From Arctopsyche grandis (Eukaryota > Arthropoda > Insecta > Trichoptera > Hydropsychidae): a stretch of 64,000 nucleotides of DNA. Location: assembly GCF_051622035.1 (NCBI RefSeq), contig NC_135362.1:24389001-24453000 (forward strand). The letters run 5' to 3'. The notes beneath the pieces were generated by a model. It saw only the letters and a program-made list of their open reading frames with translations. It was not told the origin of the DNA and did not search any database. The number at the start of each line of letters is the position of its first letter. Within the stretch, counting starts at the first letter, position 1. Below, piece after piece: positions 49,601-60,365 of this stretch. A program made the position numbers and the translations under genes.

Positions 49601-50427
49601 AACAAAAATTAAATATATACAATATAATTGTTACCGATCGTCGCATGAATCTCAAAAAAGAATCTGTAGAAATATGCTCCATGTTAAGTTTTAATCAATT
49701 TTAATTGTTATTATATTTTTATATTCATATTTTTTTGTCTTTGTATTTTTATATTCATGTTTTTTTTATTGTAATTTTAATTTAAAAATATTTTTGAATT
49801 TTTTCTATTTTTTTTTAATGGTTGTGTTGTCTTTAAATTGTATATATGTATGTATATAAATTTTATTAAAATTCATCGAAATTTTTTATTATTTAAAATT
49901 TAACTCTTCATAAAAATAGATGCTAAATTGAACATTTTTAATGCCCTGAAACGCTAAAATGCAAAATGAAAATGCTAAAATTGATAAAAATAGATGCCCA
50001 AAATGCTTTAGCGATGATACATACTCAGCCATTGTGTTTTGCCAATGCATCCAAATCAATTCTTGAGTTAGGGCACCTTCCAGGAAGCCAGCTGCGAAGG
50101 CTTGCTTATCATCATCATACGTATCGGCTGTATGAAGCTCCAAGAATGACCACCTGTAATGATAAATCATTCATTTAATAGAAATATATCGTACTGTTTG
50201 GATTGTATTGATATGTCTTACCCAGTAGAGTTGATTTTATTGTCGAATACTGCTTTGGCTACATAATTAGCGGGTATATCATTATCCTCGTGAACTTCAT
50301 ACACTTTCAGGTAATTTTCCTCGATTGTGGCGTACGTTATGCGTTTGGTTTCACATCCTGAGGTAAAAAATGTCGATATTAGAAAGACAAAAAGTGCTTT
50401 GTAGCGTGTTGATGACGTTGTTAGCAT
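46681..50427 (-). CDS. Phospholipase B-like protein (lamina ancestor/PLBD family)
   Basis: A lysosomal Ntn-type hydrolase. Exons in transcription order: 50222-50427, 50025-50153, 48588-48705, 48425-48519, 48208-48351, 47551-47997, 47182-47486 and 46681-46919; 1683 nt, 560 aa (family 550-590). A signal peptide is visible (FVFLISTFFTSGC). GWSFLELHT and AFAAGFLEGALTQELIW are typical. The catalytic, autoprocessing Cys209 sits in GDGHCSALIK. Later blocks: SFSSYPGVLQSGDDFYTLSS, WMVVDYKKFKPGTK, RALIFKRDHVNVNNMDDM, PLARCDCQPPYSAENAISAR and the C-terminal FQWSESDFNSIPHNGHPDLW. Intron 2 holds a hAT element whose target duplication begins right after the splice donor hexamer. The gene is convergent with Rpn11. 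Whether it is the PLBD1 or PLBD2 type I cannot decide. Confidence 0.95.
49021..50010. mobile_element. hAT-like DNA transposon remnant in PLB-like intron 2
   Basis: Ends TAGAGACACGTATTTTGGGC and GCCCAAAATGCTTTA, flanked by a perfect 8-bp GCGATGAT duplication (49013-49020 and 50011-50018). About 990 bp. Internal plus-strand frames (EEIQRIKQSLQFTSVFPVET around 49205-49265, VKETVLLFRNLPLFNV in 49422-49694) may be relics of a coding region, but I recognise no transposase domain. Confidence 0.85.
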
Positions 50428-51119
50428 GTTGACGTGTGTTTAGTCACTGTCGTTGAATGGCAGTTACTGTATCTTAAAAGGTCGACAGGTCACTTATTAT
50501 TGTTTGGTTTTGATACGAGTGGGTAGATTTGCTGTAATGTGTCGGCAATAATCCAATTATTTATCATGGGTGTATGCAAAGGCTCATGGATGTAAGTGCA
50601 TAAACCGAAGACGTTTTAAATAGCATATTTGTATGCAGTGAAGAATGTAAAAAACTGATATATGTATGTATATATAAATTTAAATATCTGAAAATTTGGT
50701 AAAAAGGTATTTGGGACAACTTCAATTTATAACTCGAATTCAATTTATAACATTATTGACTATTACCTACAAAATAAAGATGAATGTTAGTTTGTACACC
50801 ATGGAAATTGCAATTTTCAATTTAGAATCACTTAATTTGGTGTGTTATCAATTGAATTAGACCAGGGTTTCCCAAACTACATACGTTCCAAGAAACACTG
50901 GTGTTCCAGGGAACCTGAATAGGTTTTGTGCAAAAATTTTGCTATGGTTTTATAGGCTGCAACACATTTAAACAACTTCTATCTCAAAATGAATGGCGAG
51001 TGATGTACAATCTCCACTGATGTTTATGAAGTCAAGAATCAAGTACAATAATACAAATCAAGTACATACAGGTTGAGAGTTTAGAAATTGGATACGGAAA
51101 TAAAAATTGTGGAAAAAGT
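50428..51119. other. Intergenic, upstream of the PLB-like gene
   Basis: No ORF of note. Should contain the minus-strand promoter of the PLB-like gene at its left end. Confidence 0.4.
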
Positions 51120-52154
51120 TGTAGGAATCTCGTCGTCGTCATCGTCATCGAAACCTTCGAGAATATTCCGCAATAACAAAATACATCGAGCGGAACAGCA
51201 TCAAGCATTCCAGAAAATACTACGCCTCGACGAAAGCAAATTCCTCTTGTACGCATCAACAACTAAATGCTCGTACGACCACTTCCATCAAGCATTCCAG
51301 AAAATACTACGCCTCGACGAAAGCAAATTCCTCTTGTACGCATCAACAACTAAATGCTCGTACGACCACTTCCATCAAGCATTCCAGAAAATACTACGCC
51401 TCGACGAAAGCAAATTCCTCTTGTACGCATCAACAACTAAAAGCTCGTACGACCACTTTCATCAAGCATTCCAGAAAATACTACGCCTCGACGAAAGCAA
51501 ATTCCTCTTGTACGCATCAACAATTAAATGCTCGTACGCATCAATAACCACTTCCATCAAGCGTTCCAGAAAATTCTACGCCTCGACAAAAGTGCATTCC
51601 TTTCTTACGCATCAACAAACCACCACCATCGGTCAGGCGATTCCAGAAACACTATAAAAGGAGGTACAACCCAAACAACCCCAGTCGACCCACAGCAGCA
51701 AGCGTCGACACACAGCAGCAGACCAGTCGACATCCAGCTCCTGACCAGCCACCACTTCACTACACGGACTTGGAAGATCAACCAGCCGACCGAGCCAGCA
51801 ACACACTGCCGTATCCAGAGACTTGCTGAACATAGCCGAATGCCGAGCCAGCGACACTCTACCGTATCCAGAGACTAGCCGAACATAGCCGAACAACGAG
51901 CCAGCAACACACTGCCGTATTCAGAGACTTGCTGAACATAGCCGAATGCCGAGCCAGCGACACTCTACCGTATCCAGAGACTAGCCGGACATAGCCGAAT
52001 GCCGAGCCAGCGACACTCTACCACATCCAGAGACCTCTGAACGACATACTTTTACCAACAATTAACCATACTTGTGTATACGTGTTACTACCAAATAAAT
52101 ACCACATTCAACATATAGTTGTATTAATACCGAACACAGACGAATCTGTCTACA
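51120..52154 (+). mobile_element. LTR, family C copy 3 (two tandem-repeat blocks)
   Basis: Starts TGTAGGAATCTCGTC. Block 1 (51199-51546) is four copies of an 87-bp unit that keeps one frame open. TATA-like CTATAAAAGGAGG near 51653. Block 2 (about 51793-52045) is about five 50-bp units. The right end differs from copies 1 and 2 and finishes ..CTGTCTACA at 52154, followed by TGGCGGACTGGTGG, which could be a primer-binding site. No matching target duplication, so the boundaries on the right are less certain. Fossil. Confidence 0.72.
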
Positions 52155-52280
52155 ATACATGGCGGACTGGTGGTGAAGAAGACCTTCACAATAAGACTAG
52201 TTCCCATAAAGTGTTACGTACAATATAAGGTAAAAGTAATACAATTTTTAATACAAGGGATAAAATTCAATTTTGGATTT

Positions 52281-52646
52281 AACCATACATACTAACACAC
52301 TTGTGAAGAGTCTCGGTGATTACAACAAAATGTCTATACCCTTCAGGTATAAACACAGATTACCTAAACACAATCTGCTTTAGGTCATCGACTTTAGAGA
52401 GTCTTTAATTAATATTATGTATTAGATGTATTATGAACATTTATAAGGATTGTAAATAGGTTTTTGAGCTCTTTTTCCTATTATGCTTTAGATTAACATT
52501 AGAATAATATAATACTGTGATTAATAACCAAATTAAATTAAATTGTAAAATAGAAAATGATCAGTAGATCAGTAGCTATTAAAATAGATATAAGATGTAT
52601 TGTGAACATAATTTCGTAATAATAAAAAGCATTTAAAAATCAAAAT
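52281..52646 (+). mobile_element. LINE 3' fragment with target duplication, copy 2
   Basis: Flanked by CAATTTTGGATTT (52268-52280, 52647-52659). Same family as 25175-25684 but truncated further (begins at ..CATACTAACACACTTGTG); ends AATAAAAAGCATTTAAAAAT. Confidence 0.88.
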
Positions 52647-52659
52647 CAATTTTGGATTT

Positions 52660-53430
52660 CATCAGTTGAATCTTAGATGAATGGCTTAAATTTAAAAGTA
52701 GATGAAAAGCCAGTAGTTTTAAAATAGATGAATTTTAAAGGCATTAAATGATTTCTGAGCGAGTTTGTCAGAAAAATACCCCAATATGGTAAAACAAACT
52801 ATTTTTGTCTTACTTCCGTTTTCAATATCGTATTTATGCGAAGCAGAAATTTCTTATTATGTTGCAACCAGAGAAATGTTATATTAATTACATTTCTATG
52901 GTTGTAACGCTTAAAGTGCAGGAACAGAATCAATGCAACCCCACATATAAGAATTGAACTCGCCTTTATTGTGTCTGATGCCTTGATATCAAGAAGATTT
53001 GCGATTCAAGGACTCAAAATCATCAAAGTCGTTAAGAGGGCTGGACACCAGCGCCTTGTCCATACAAACGTATTACTCTTCTATCTTCCTCAATTATTGC
53101 ACTAGAGAAATAATTTTTTAATATGCTATGGATATCCACCATTGGCATGCATCTGTGCTTTTATTTTCTTGATTAGTTATTTTTTATAGGAACTAGGAGC
53201 CGCTAAACATCTATAAAATCGCCTCTTTTTTTCACCCACGAAAAGAGTCCAACGTGCTTATTTAACGGTCTATTTAAAAAAAAAATTCGCGCACAGGTGC
53301 ATAAAAAATATCTTTCTCATACCGATGATGAAATTTTTTTTAAAATTGGTCCGGTTTCAGAGGAGAAAATTGGAGAATACGAAACCTCGATTTTGTCCAT
53401 TTAAAATACGTATCATCTGGTCGAAGCGCA
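52660..53430. other. Intergenic, no gene seen
   Basis: No coding region or repeat family recognised. Confidence 0.4.
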
Positions 53431-53600
53431 ACTGTCGCATTCACTCAATATATATATTGATATATATTGTCGCATTCACTCAATATAAACATTCACTCAA
53501 TATAAACATTCACTCAATATAAACATTCACTCAATATAAACATTCACTCAATATAAACATTCACTCAATATAAACATTCACTCAATATATATATCGCAGA
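53431..53600 (+). repeat. 16-bp minisatellite
   Basis: About eight tandem copies of CATTCACTCAATATAAA-type units, bordered by ATATATATTGATATATATTG. Confidence 0.9.
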
Positions 53601-54963
53601 AAGAAAAGGCAACAAAATTAAGGTTTCGGGTGTACAGCCCACTTAAGAGCTTTGTTTATTATATTTAAAAATATATAATAAATATTTTCAATAATATATT
53701 TTATTTTATATTTACCCAACTTTGAAAATAAGCTAAGGTTCCGTTAAGATGTCCGGGTTTTAAAGTGTTCCATGGCAGAAAAGTTTGAGAAATACTGAAT
53801 CAGAATGTAAATGGTTTCTATAAGTGATCAACTGACAATCTTATATATTTTTACTTTTTTCTAATCTATTGGAGGAATGATAGGTCATTTTTTATTTTAT
53901 TTGAATTATAAACATTATTTTGCTTTTGTTGAATTTTTGGATGTCTGATATATTTATCAATGAATCGTAATTTATATCAAAGTGTGTCAGTAAAAATATT
54001 GTTTATTATTACAAGGCTTTTTGATTACATTGATTTATATTTAAATTGTAATAATTGTACAAATTATAGAGATAATATCATCTATGTAAAAAAATCACAA
54101 TAAAAAGCTTGCATAAATATAAATAATCAGAAGAAGTTTTTAATTTTATCAAAAGATGTCACTTATTATAGTAATATGTATTTGAAAAGCTTTTTTTCTG
54201 TCATCGGATTCGTAAATTGTTTTATAACATAAGTTAAATACGTGTAAACAATCTGAATTTGTATATGCGAGTTCAATTGAATCTCGATAAACTTTTGATC
54301 TGTAACTGTTTGTGGGGGGTACGTGGTTTTAATTACATATTGAAATAAGCAGCCGTTTCATAAACAAACGCATGTTATTATTTCAATATTGCAATTCATA
54401 ACAAACAGTGTTTATATATGTATATTCGATCATAAAAATTGCCAGCAATGTTAAAAAATCACTGCTAACCAAATCATTTAAAAATAGTCCCTCATTTCGC
54501 TCCAGCGGCTGTAATATTTTTAGGGGTAGTTCCTAATCTATAATGGCATTTGCGCACCGGATATTCTCACCCTCTCTCAACATTACGTCAGATATTCGTA
54601 ACCTTCAACATTTTGCGTTTGGAGCCAACATTTCAAATATATTAATAGCTACATGTCATTTTTAGAGAATAATCAGATCAGACTATAATATGTATATTCA
54701 TTTTACTGCCAATTATATGAACGCAGATGTTAGTTTTTTTCTATTTTTTTGTTCATATATTGATGTGGTTAAATTGTACCGTTTTTATTTTTTAGTATTA
54801 TAACAAGTAAAAGCGTCATAATAAAAGTTGCAGCCTTTTGTATCATATACCTATAATAGCGCTATTCTGTGTGTCTCCGTGTCTGTGTAAGATAACGCTC
54901 ACCGTATTATAATAGTCGTTTCGATTCGACATATGTACGCAACAGTTAAAACACTGCCAATAA
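53601..54963. other. Intergenic, no gene seen
   Basis: AT-rich sequence without a recognisable ORF or repeat. Confidence 0.4.
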
Positions 54964-55182
54964 AGGTCTGTTCATACCTATCCAGCACGACCCAAATCCT
55001 GCAAGTATCCTGTAAGTACGGACAGTATTCTTTAGTACATTCTATATGGACGCGCATGAATGCGTAAGTGCGCATGCGCGAATGGAGTATGAATACGTCC
55101 ATATAATGTACCAAAGAATACTATCCGCACTTGCAGGACACCTGCAGGATACGGGTCGTGCTGGATAGGTATGAACAGACCT
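54964..55182. mobile_element. Palindromic MITE with TAA duplication
   Basis: 219 bp. Inverted arms of roughly 95 bp (AGGTCTGTTCATACCTATCC .. reverse complement), with 3-bp TAA on both sides (54961-54963, 55183-55185). A TAA/TWA duplication is typical of PIF/Harbinger elements. No ORF. Confidence 0.83.
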
Positions 55183-55185
55183 TAA

Positions 55186-57400
55186 AACGTACGAATATAA
55201 TACGAACATAACACATCAACAAAAAACTACTATACATACTGTTTGCTACCAATGTTTTCTCTAGGGAAATAAGTCTATGAGCATTTAGCGCCGTTTATTG
55301 AAAATTTAATTGATTAATTAATTTTTCTGTTGGTTTTTTATATTGTTTATATGTAGATAGGTAGGTATTTTTACCATTTTTTTATATTAAACAATTAAAT
55401 ATAAATCAAAATCACAATGAACACAGGACACATTTCTTTTAATTTTTTTAAAATTAATATCTTAATATGCCATAACCCATGCGATGATATTTCATCGGGC
55501 ACAACACTAGTATAAGTATAAAATTTTCATATCAACCAAAAGTGTAAGCAAATAAATGAAAACTTTAATAAGAAAATGCATCCATTTTGAGTTGAGATCA
55601 TAGATTATACATCTATGGTTGAGATAAAATTTTGAAATTCTAAATCCTGAAAAGAAATCACAGTCTATATATTATACTTTAACCACAAAACTCATACGAA
55701 ATGGAATGTCGAAAAATCAAATATTTTCGGCAAAATGAACCCAACTCTAACATAGACGTGCCAAATCATATCTGACATCCTTCAGGGGGTGGATACATTA
55801 CTCGGAGATGGATAAGGAGGGAGGTTCTAAAAATAAGACCGCGACCTGGTGAAGGTTTTTCGATTTGACCGTGAAAAGTGGAGAATTCTCGACTCAGCGT
55901 TGTGCGCAAGTCAAATTATTGACTTTGAACGCGCTTCATTGGTATAGTCTTTTTCAAATTTTTTTCCTTTCATTACGGTCTATTTATATTCCGTAAAAAT
56001 CACCTTTATTCCAATACTAATGATTTCGTTCAATGAAAAGGCAATATGTAAACATAATAGCAATTAAATTGTCCGTTAAGTTTGAAATTTTGAATAATGG
56101 AACACCTGTCAAATTTCACGGCTGTCGAGTGAAAGCGTTTTCGCCAGTCTCTAATAATACGTATGTTATATCGAAACGTGTCAACGGTAAACTATTGAAT
56201 GGTCTATAAATAAAATATATTACCCGAATGAATATGTCAGGGAGTATATCTAATAATAGAAAAGTTTTATTTTTGAACACCGTTTTATTTTTGAACAACA
56301 ACTAAAAACGTGCGCTAAATATTTTTGAACTTATGTAATTGCTTGAAAGTTTGAAGTGTTGAATTTATTGATTGTATTTAAACTTTCACTGAAAGGATTA
56401 GTGGAATATCGAGAACAGTTTTATAGCTGCTTCAAGGACATTGTAATTGCGATATCATAATGTTTCGGAGTCCTTCAAATATTTCCATCGCCTCACACTT
56501 CGTTGTATAATTAATCATAACGATTTATCGCTTGCCGCGATGTATTGATTATTACTTTGATGGTAGCAGGATTTTCAAGGGACTTCAGGTAAATTTTTAG
56601 AAATCAATTGGTTGAAGCAAATAATTTAAATAGCAATTCACCAAAACGCCAGTCGTTCAAACAACAAATTTTTCGATCGACAAAATCCTCGAATGTAAAT
56701 TATTACATTAATGGATAGATGCACCTTTTAATTGATAATTTCAAATTTATTTAAAATATGTCCGTGTTGTTACAACATAAAAATACTAACGTTTTTGATG
56801 GTGTTGCGTTTTTCCATGTATACTTTGTCTTTATATTAGTACCAGTAGTTGAAGTTTGTAAAAATACGGACTGATTTGGAACTAGAATTGAGCTGAAACT
56901 TTTGTATAAAAAATTGTTAGTATATATACATTTTAGAAAAATTGTTAATATCGCGTATAAAAATAGCGTTACAGAGAGTGCATGTTATTAAATATACTAC
57001 CACCGGTTTGAAACTTGGCTAACAATAGGCATTCTAACAATGTTTCATTCAAAAAATTGCGATTCTGAAAATATGTCTCTTGAACAACTGCGTTTCGAAG
57101 AAAGCGTCACTTGTAGAATTGCGTACGGTGTATGCTTTCGAAAATTTTACCGGATATCCTTTCAAGGACCTCTATCTTCCACCTACTATTTTGTTGCCCG
57201 ATTAAGAGACAATGTAATTTAACTTTTAATACCCCTTATGATTTTTCCATATATTTCATTCTTTTCATCTTTAATATATAATTTCGGAAGAGACTTTGTA
57301 TGTATGTATGTAAGTTTTGGTTCGTAGAATCCGTGAGGTTATAGAAAAATTCTAATTTTTAATGACAACGATATCGATATCGATTTCGATTTAGATTTAT
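55186..57400. other. Intergenic, no gene seen
   Basis: About 2.2 kb. A short open frame at 57040-57222 has no recognisable domain. Nothing else identified. Confidence 0.4.
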
Positions 57401-57640
57401 TTTTCAGTTCTGGATTTGGATTCCTGTGTCAGTTCCGGATCTGGATTCCATTTTCAGTTTCGGTTCCGGATTCTTTTTTCAGTTCCGGCTCCCGATTGCT
57501 GTTTCAGTTTCGGCACCCGATTTCTGTTTCAGTTCCAATTCCGATTCCTGTTTCAGTTCCGGATCCAGTTTCCTGTTTCAGTTCCAATTCCGATTTCAGT
57601 TCCGATTCCCGGTTCCAATTTCAGTTCCGATTCCCTTATA
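57401..57640 (+). repeat. Degenerate TTCCGATTTCAGTTCC-type minisatellite
   Basis: Repeats of about 12-30 bp built from CAGTTCCGGATCC and TTTCAGTTCCGATTCC, open in two frames because of the composition. Followed by (TA)n and, at 57775-57795, ACCGAGCGAAGCCGGGTAA, a phrase that recurs at the ends of arthropod transposons as far as I recall. Confidence 0.8.
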
Positions 57641-58329
57641 TATATATATAAAAAAAACCATTCGTTTCTGATTGGCTGTCGTTAAATATTATTTTTTTCG
57701 ATTCAAATAAATTTAATAAAAAAAAATGAATATTTATTATTAGATTGCCCATGTTTAAGCGGTTTATATTACAAATACCGAGCGAAGCCGGGTAAAATCA
57801 ATAGTATTGTATAAAATCATTTGAACAAAAGCAATCGGCTTATGCTGCGTACGGACCAAACCAACGACGATTTTGGTCCAACGATTTAACCATCAGGATA
57901 AAACCAGTAGCGTACAAAATATCGAAATAAAAATTAAATTTAAAAATTGAAATTAAATATTTTAAAATTAAAAATATTATTATTATATTAAAATTAAATT
58001 CAAATATCAAAATAAAATTATAATCAATATATTAAAATTAAAATAAAATATTGAAATTTAAAACAGAACATGCCCAATTTAAATAAATTTTCGAGATTGA
58101 CCTAAAATTAGATCATCAACAATCACATACAGATAATCCTCGACTTTTGTTTGTCGAAGATGTTTTGACTTACGTAGATACGCACTAAGATCGAAAAAAA
58201 ATCAAAGAATTATTATTTTTACTTCCCCGTAATGCGCAGTTACTGAGCATATATCATGTGTAAGTATGGGTGACCGAGTGATGGCTTCAACCCGAGACGT
58301 TGTCGGTTTTATCAAAGGAAATTTTTTTG

Positions 58330-58480
58330 TCTACAATTGTTTCTCTCGTCGAAATAAATCAATTAATTAAATCATTTCAGAGGTAAATTTTATCGGATAA
58401 TGTCTTCAATTGTTTCTCTCGTCGAAATAAATCAAATAATTAAATCCATCTCAGAGGTAAAATTTATCGGATAATGTGTG
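58330..58480 (+). repeat. Tandem duplication, about 80-bp unit
   Basis: Two copies of TTGTTTCTCTCGTCGAAATA .. AGAGGTAAA.TTTATCGGATAA inside the foldback element. Confidence 0.8.
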
Positions 58481-58649
58481 ATTATTAATTTTATTTCGAC
58501 GAAAGAAAAAAAAACCTCTTTTTCAAATCACCGACATTTTTTTTGTTAAATATTTCATCGACGGCGAAACACATTGGTGTATCGTGACGACTTATAAGAA
58601 ACAATAACAAGGTTTTTTTCGCTCGTAATTATAATATTTCTCTGGTTGT

Positions 58650-59890
58650 AATGCATAATATAAGCATTTTCTATCAAAATGTACGAGGCCTTAAATCTAA
58701 ACTGGATGAATTAGGTTCTAACTCGGCTATTCAATGTGCTGACATCCTGGTACTAACGGAAACCTGGCTTGACGACTCTGTGCATGATTCTTTTTAATTT
58801 ACATTAATGACATCTCAAAAATAATTAAGTATTCAGACTATCTTTTATTCGCCGATGACCTTAAGCTTTTTAAGACAGTTAAGTCTCATAGTGACGCAGC
58901 CCTTCTCCAATTGGACTTAGATGCGCTGTCAAGTTGGTCTGTCGATAATAAATTATTTTTTAGCTTTCAAAAATGCTGTGTTCTCAATGTGACAAGATCT
59001 TCAAATCGCTTGATTTATCCATATCGCCTAAGTGGTGTTGGGTGTCTTGTTAAATATTGTGATTTGGGGGTCTTGTTCTCGAATAATTTTCAATTTAAAC
59101 GACACATAGACAATATTTGTTTGTGTGCAACAAAAATGCTGGGATTCTTACTAAGAGTTAGCAAACCTTTCCAGAGTACGTTGGTGCTTAAAATTCTTTA
59201 TGAATCTTTAGTACGTAGTATTCTAGAATTTTCTTCTATTATATGGAATCCTACCCATATAACTCATTCATTGAAGATTGAGAGAATCCAAAAACGGTTT
59301 CTCAGATATCTTTATTTGAAACAGTGTGGTTATTATCCTTGGCTATATCCTAGTGCATTCCTATTAGGGGCGTTAGGTTTCAACTCATTGGAGTCTCGTC
59401 GGAATATGTTACTGGGAAGACACTTTTTTTAAGCTGTTGAATGGGATAATACACAATCGTCAGGTTCTAAAGGAATTTAGGTTTAATGCACCTTGTAAAT
59501 TCAGGGACTTGAGAAATCGTGATTTGTTTGTTCCTCCTGTGGCTCGCACAAATATGTTGTCAACGGCTCCTATATCTAGAGCGATATATCTGCTTAACAG
59601 GATTTCTGGTGAAATTGACCTCTTCAATATAAAATATACTAATCTGGTTGAGTGGTTGTTGAGGAATGCCAGTGGTTGATTTTGCCTATTATAAATATTA
59701 ATGATTGTTATTACTTTATCTATGTTTTTTCTTTTTTTTATGATTTTATGATTTTAATGATGTTGTGTTAATTATTATTATAAGTTATTATTACTGTTAT
59801 CATGTTATTATTACTGAATGACCGGCCACAGCGACGCGTTGGAGATCTCTGTAATGTCACTGTGGCTAATATTTTAAATAAATAAATAAA
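58650..59890 (+). mobile_element. LINE copy with ends kept and middle deleted
   Basis: Begins with the start of an endonuclease domain (ISIFYQNVRGLKSKLDEL, ADILVLTETWLDD). It jumps directly to the end of the reverse transcriptase core (YLLFADDLKLFKTV) and continues to the C-terminus (YPSAFLLGALGFNSLESRRN, APISRAIYLLNRISGEIDLF). 3' hairpin 59826-59865 (GCCACAGCGAC .. GTCACTGTGGC with TTGGAG..CTGTAATG), then AAATAAATAAAT. Compared with an intact element about 2 kb is missing. Confidence 0.83.
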
Positions 59891-60365
59891 AAATAAAAAA
59901 AATATCGTCGTAATTCAAAACATTGTTGTAATTCAAAACATCAACGATGATCTAATTTTAGCTCAATCTCGCTCGTTAGCTTAATTTTGATATTTAATTT
60001 CAATTTTTTTATTTCGATATTTTGTACGCTACTGGTTTTAAAAGTTGGCCCAAAATCTTCGTTGGTTAAATATTTCCGAAGGGGGAAACACAGTAGTGTA
60101 TCGTGACGACTTATAAGAAACAATAACAAGGTTTTTTTCGCTAGTAATTATAATATTTCTCTGGTTGTAATGCGTTTTGTCGTAATTCAAAACATTGTTG
60201 TAATTCAAAACATCAACGATGATCTAATTTTAGCTCAATCTCGCTCGTTAGCTTAATTTTGATATTTAATTTCAATTTTTTTATTTAATTTTTATTTCGA
60301 TATTTTGTACGCTACTGGTTTTAAAAGTTGGCCCAAAATCGTCGTTGGTTTGGTGCGTACGGACC

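Larger units (their letters stand above)
57846..60365. mobile_element. Foldback element with LINE insertion and internal duplication
   Basis: Left arm from GCGTACGGACCAAACC (57848) to about 58130. The right arm is the reverse complement and ends GGTTTGGTGCGTACGGACC at 60365. Shared phrases include AACCAGTAGCGTACAAAATA. Next to the right arm, a segment of about 260 bp is present twice (59905-60180 and 60180-60350). The phrase CGTGACGACTTATAAGAAAC occurs on both sides of the inserted LINE. No transposase. Confidence 0.78.

Noticed and set aside
53431-53600. CRISPR-like array
   Set aside because: Units abut directly with no spacers, and the genome is eukaryotic; a minisatellite.
57040-57222. 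60-aa ORF as a small gene
   Set aside because: No domain, no splice context and no neighbouring exon; left unassigned.
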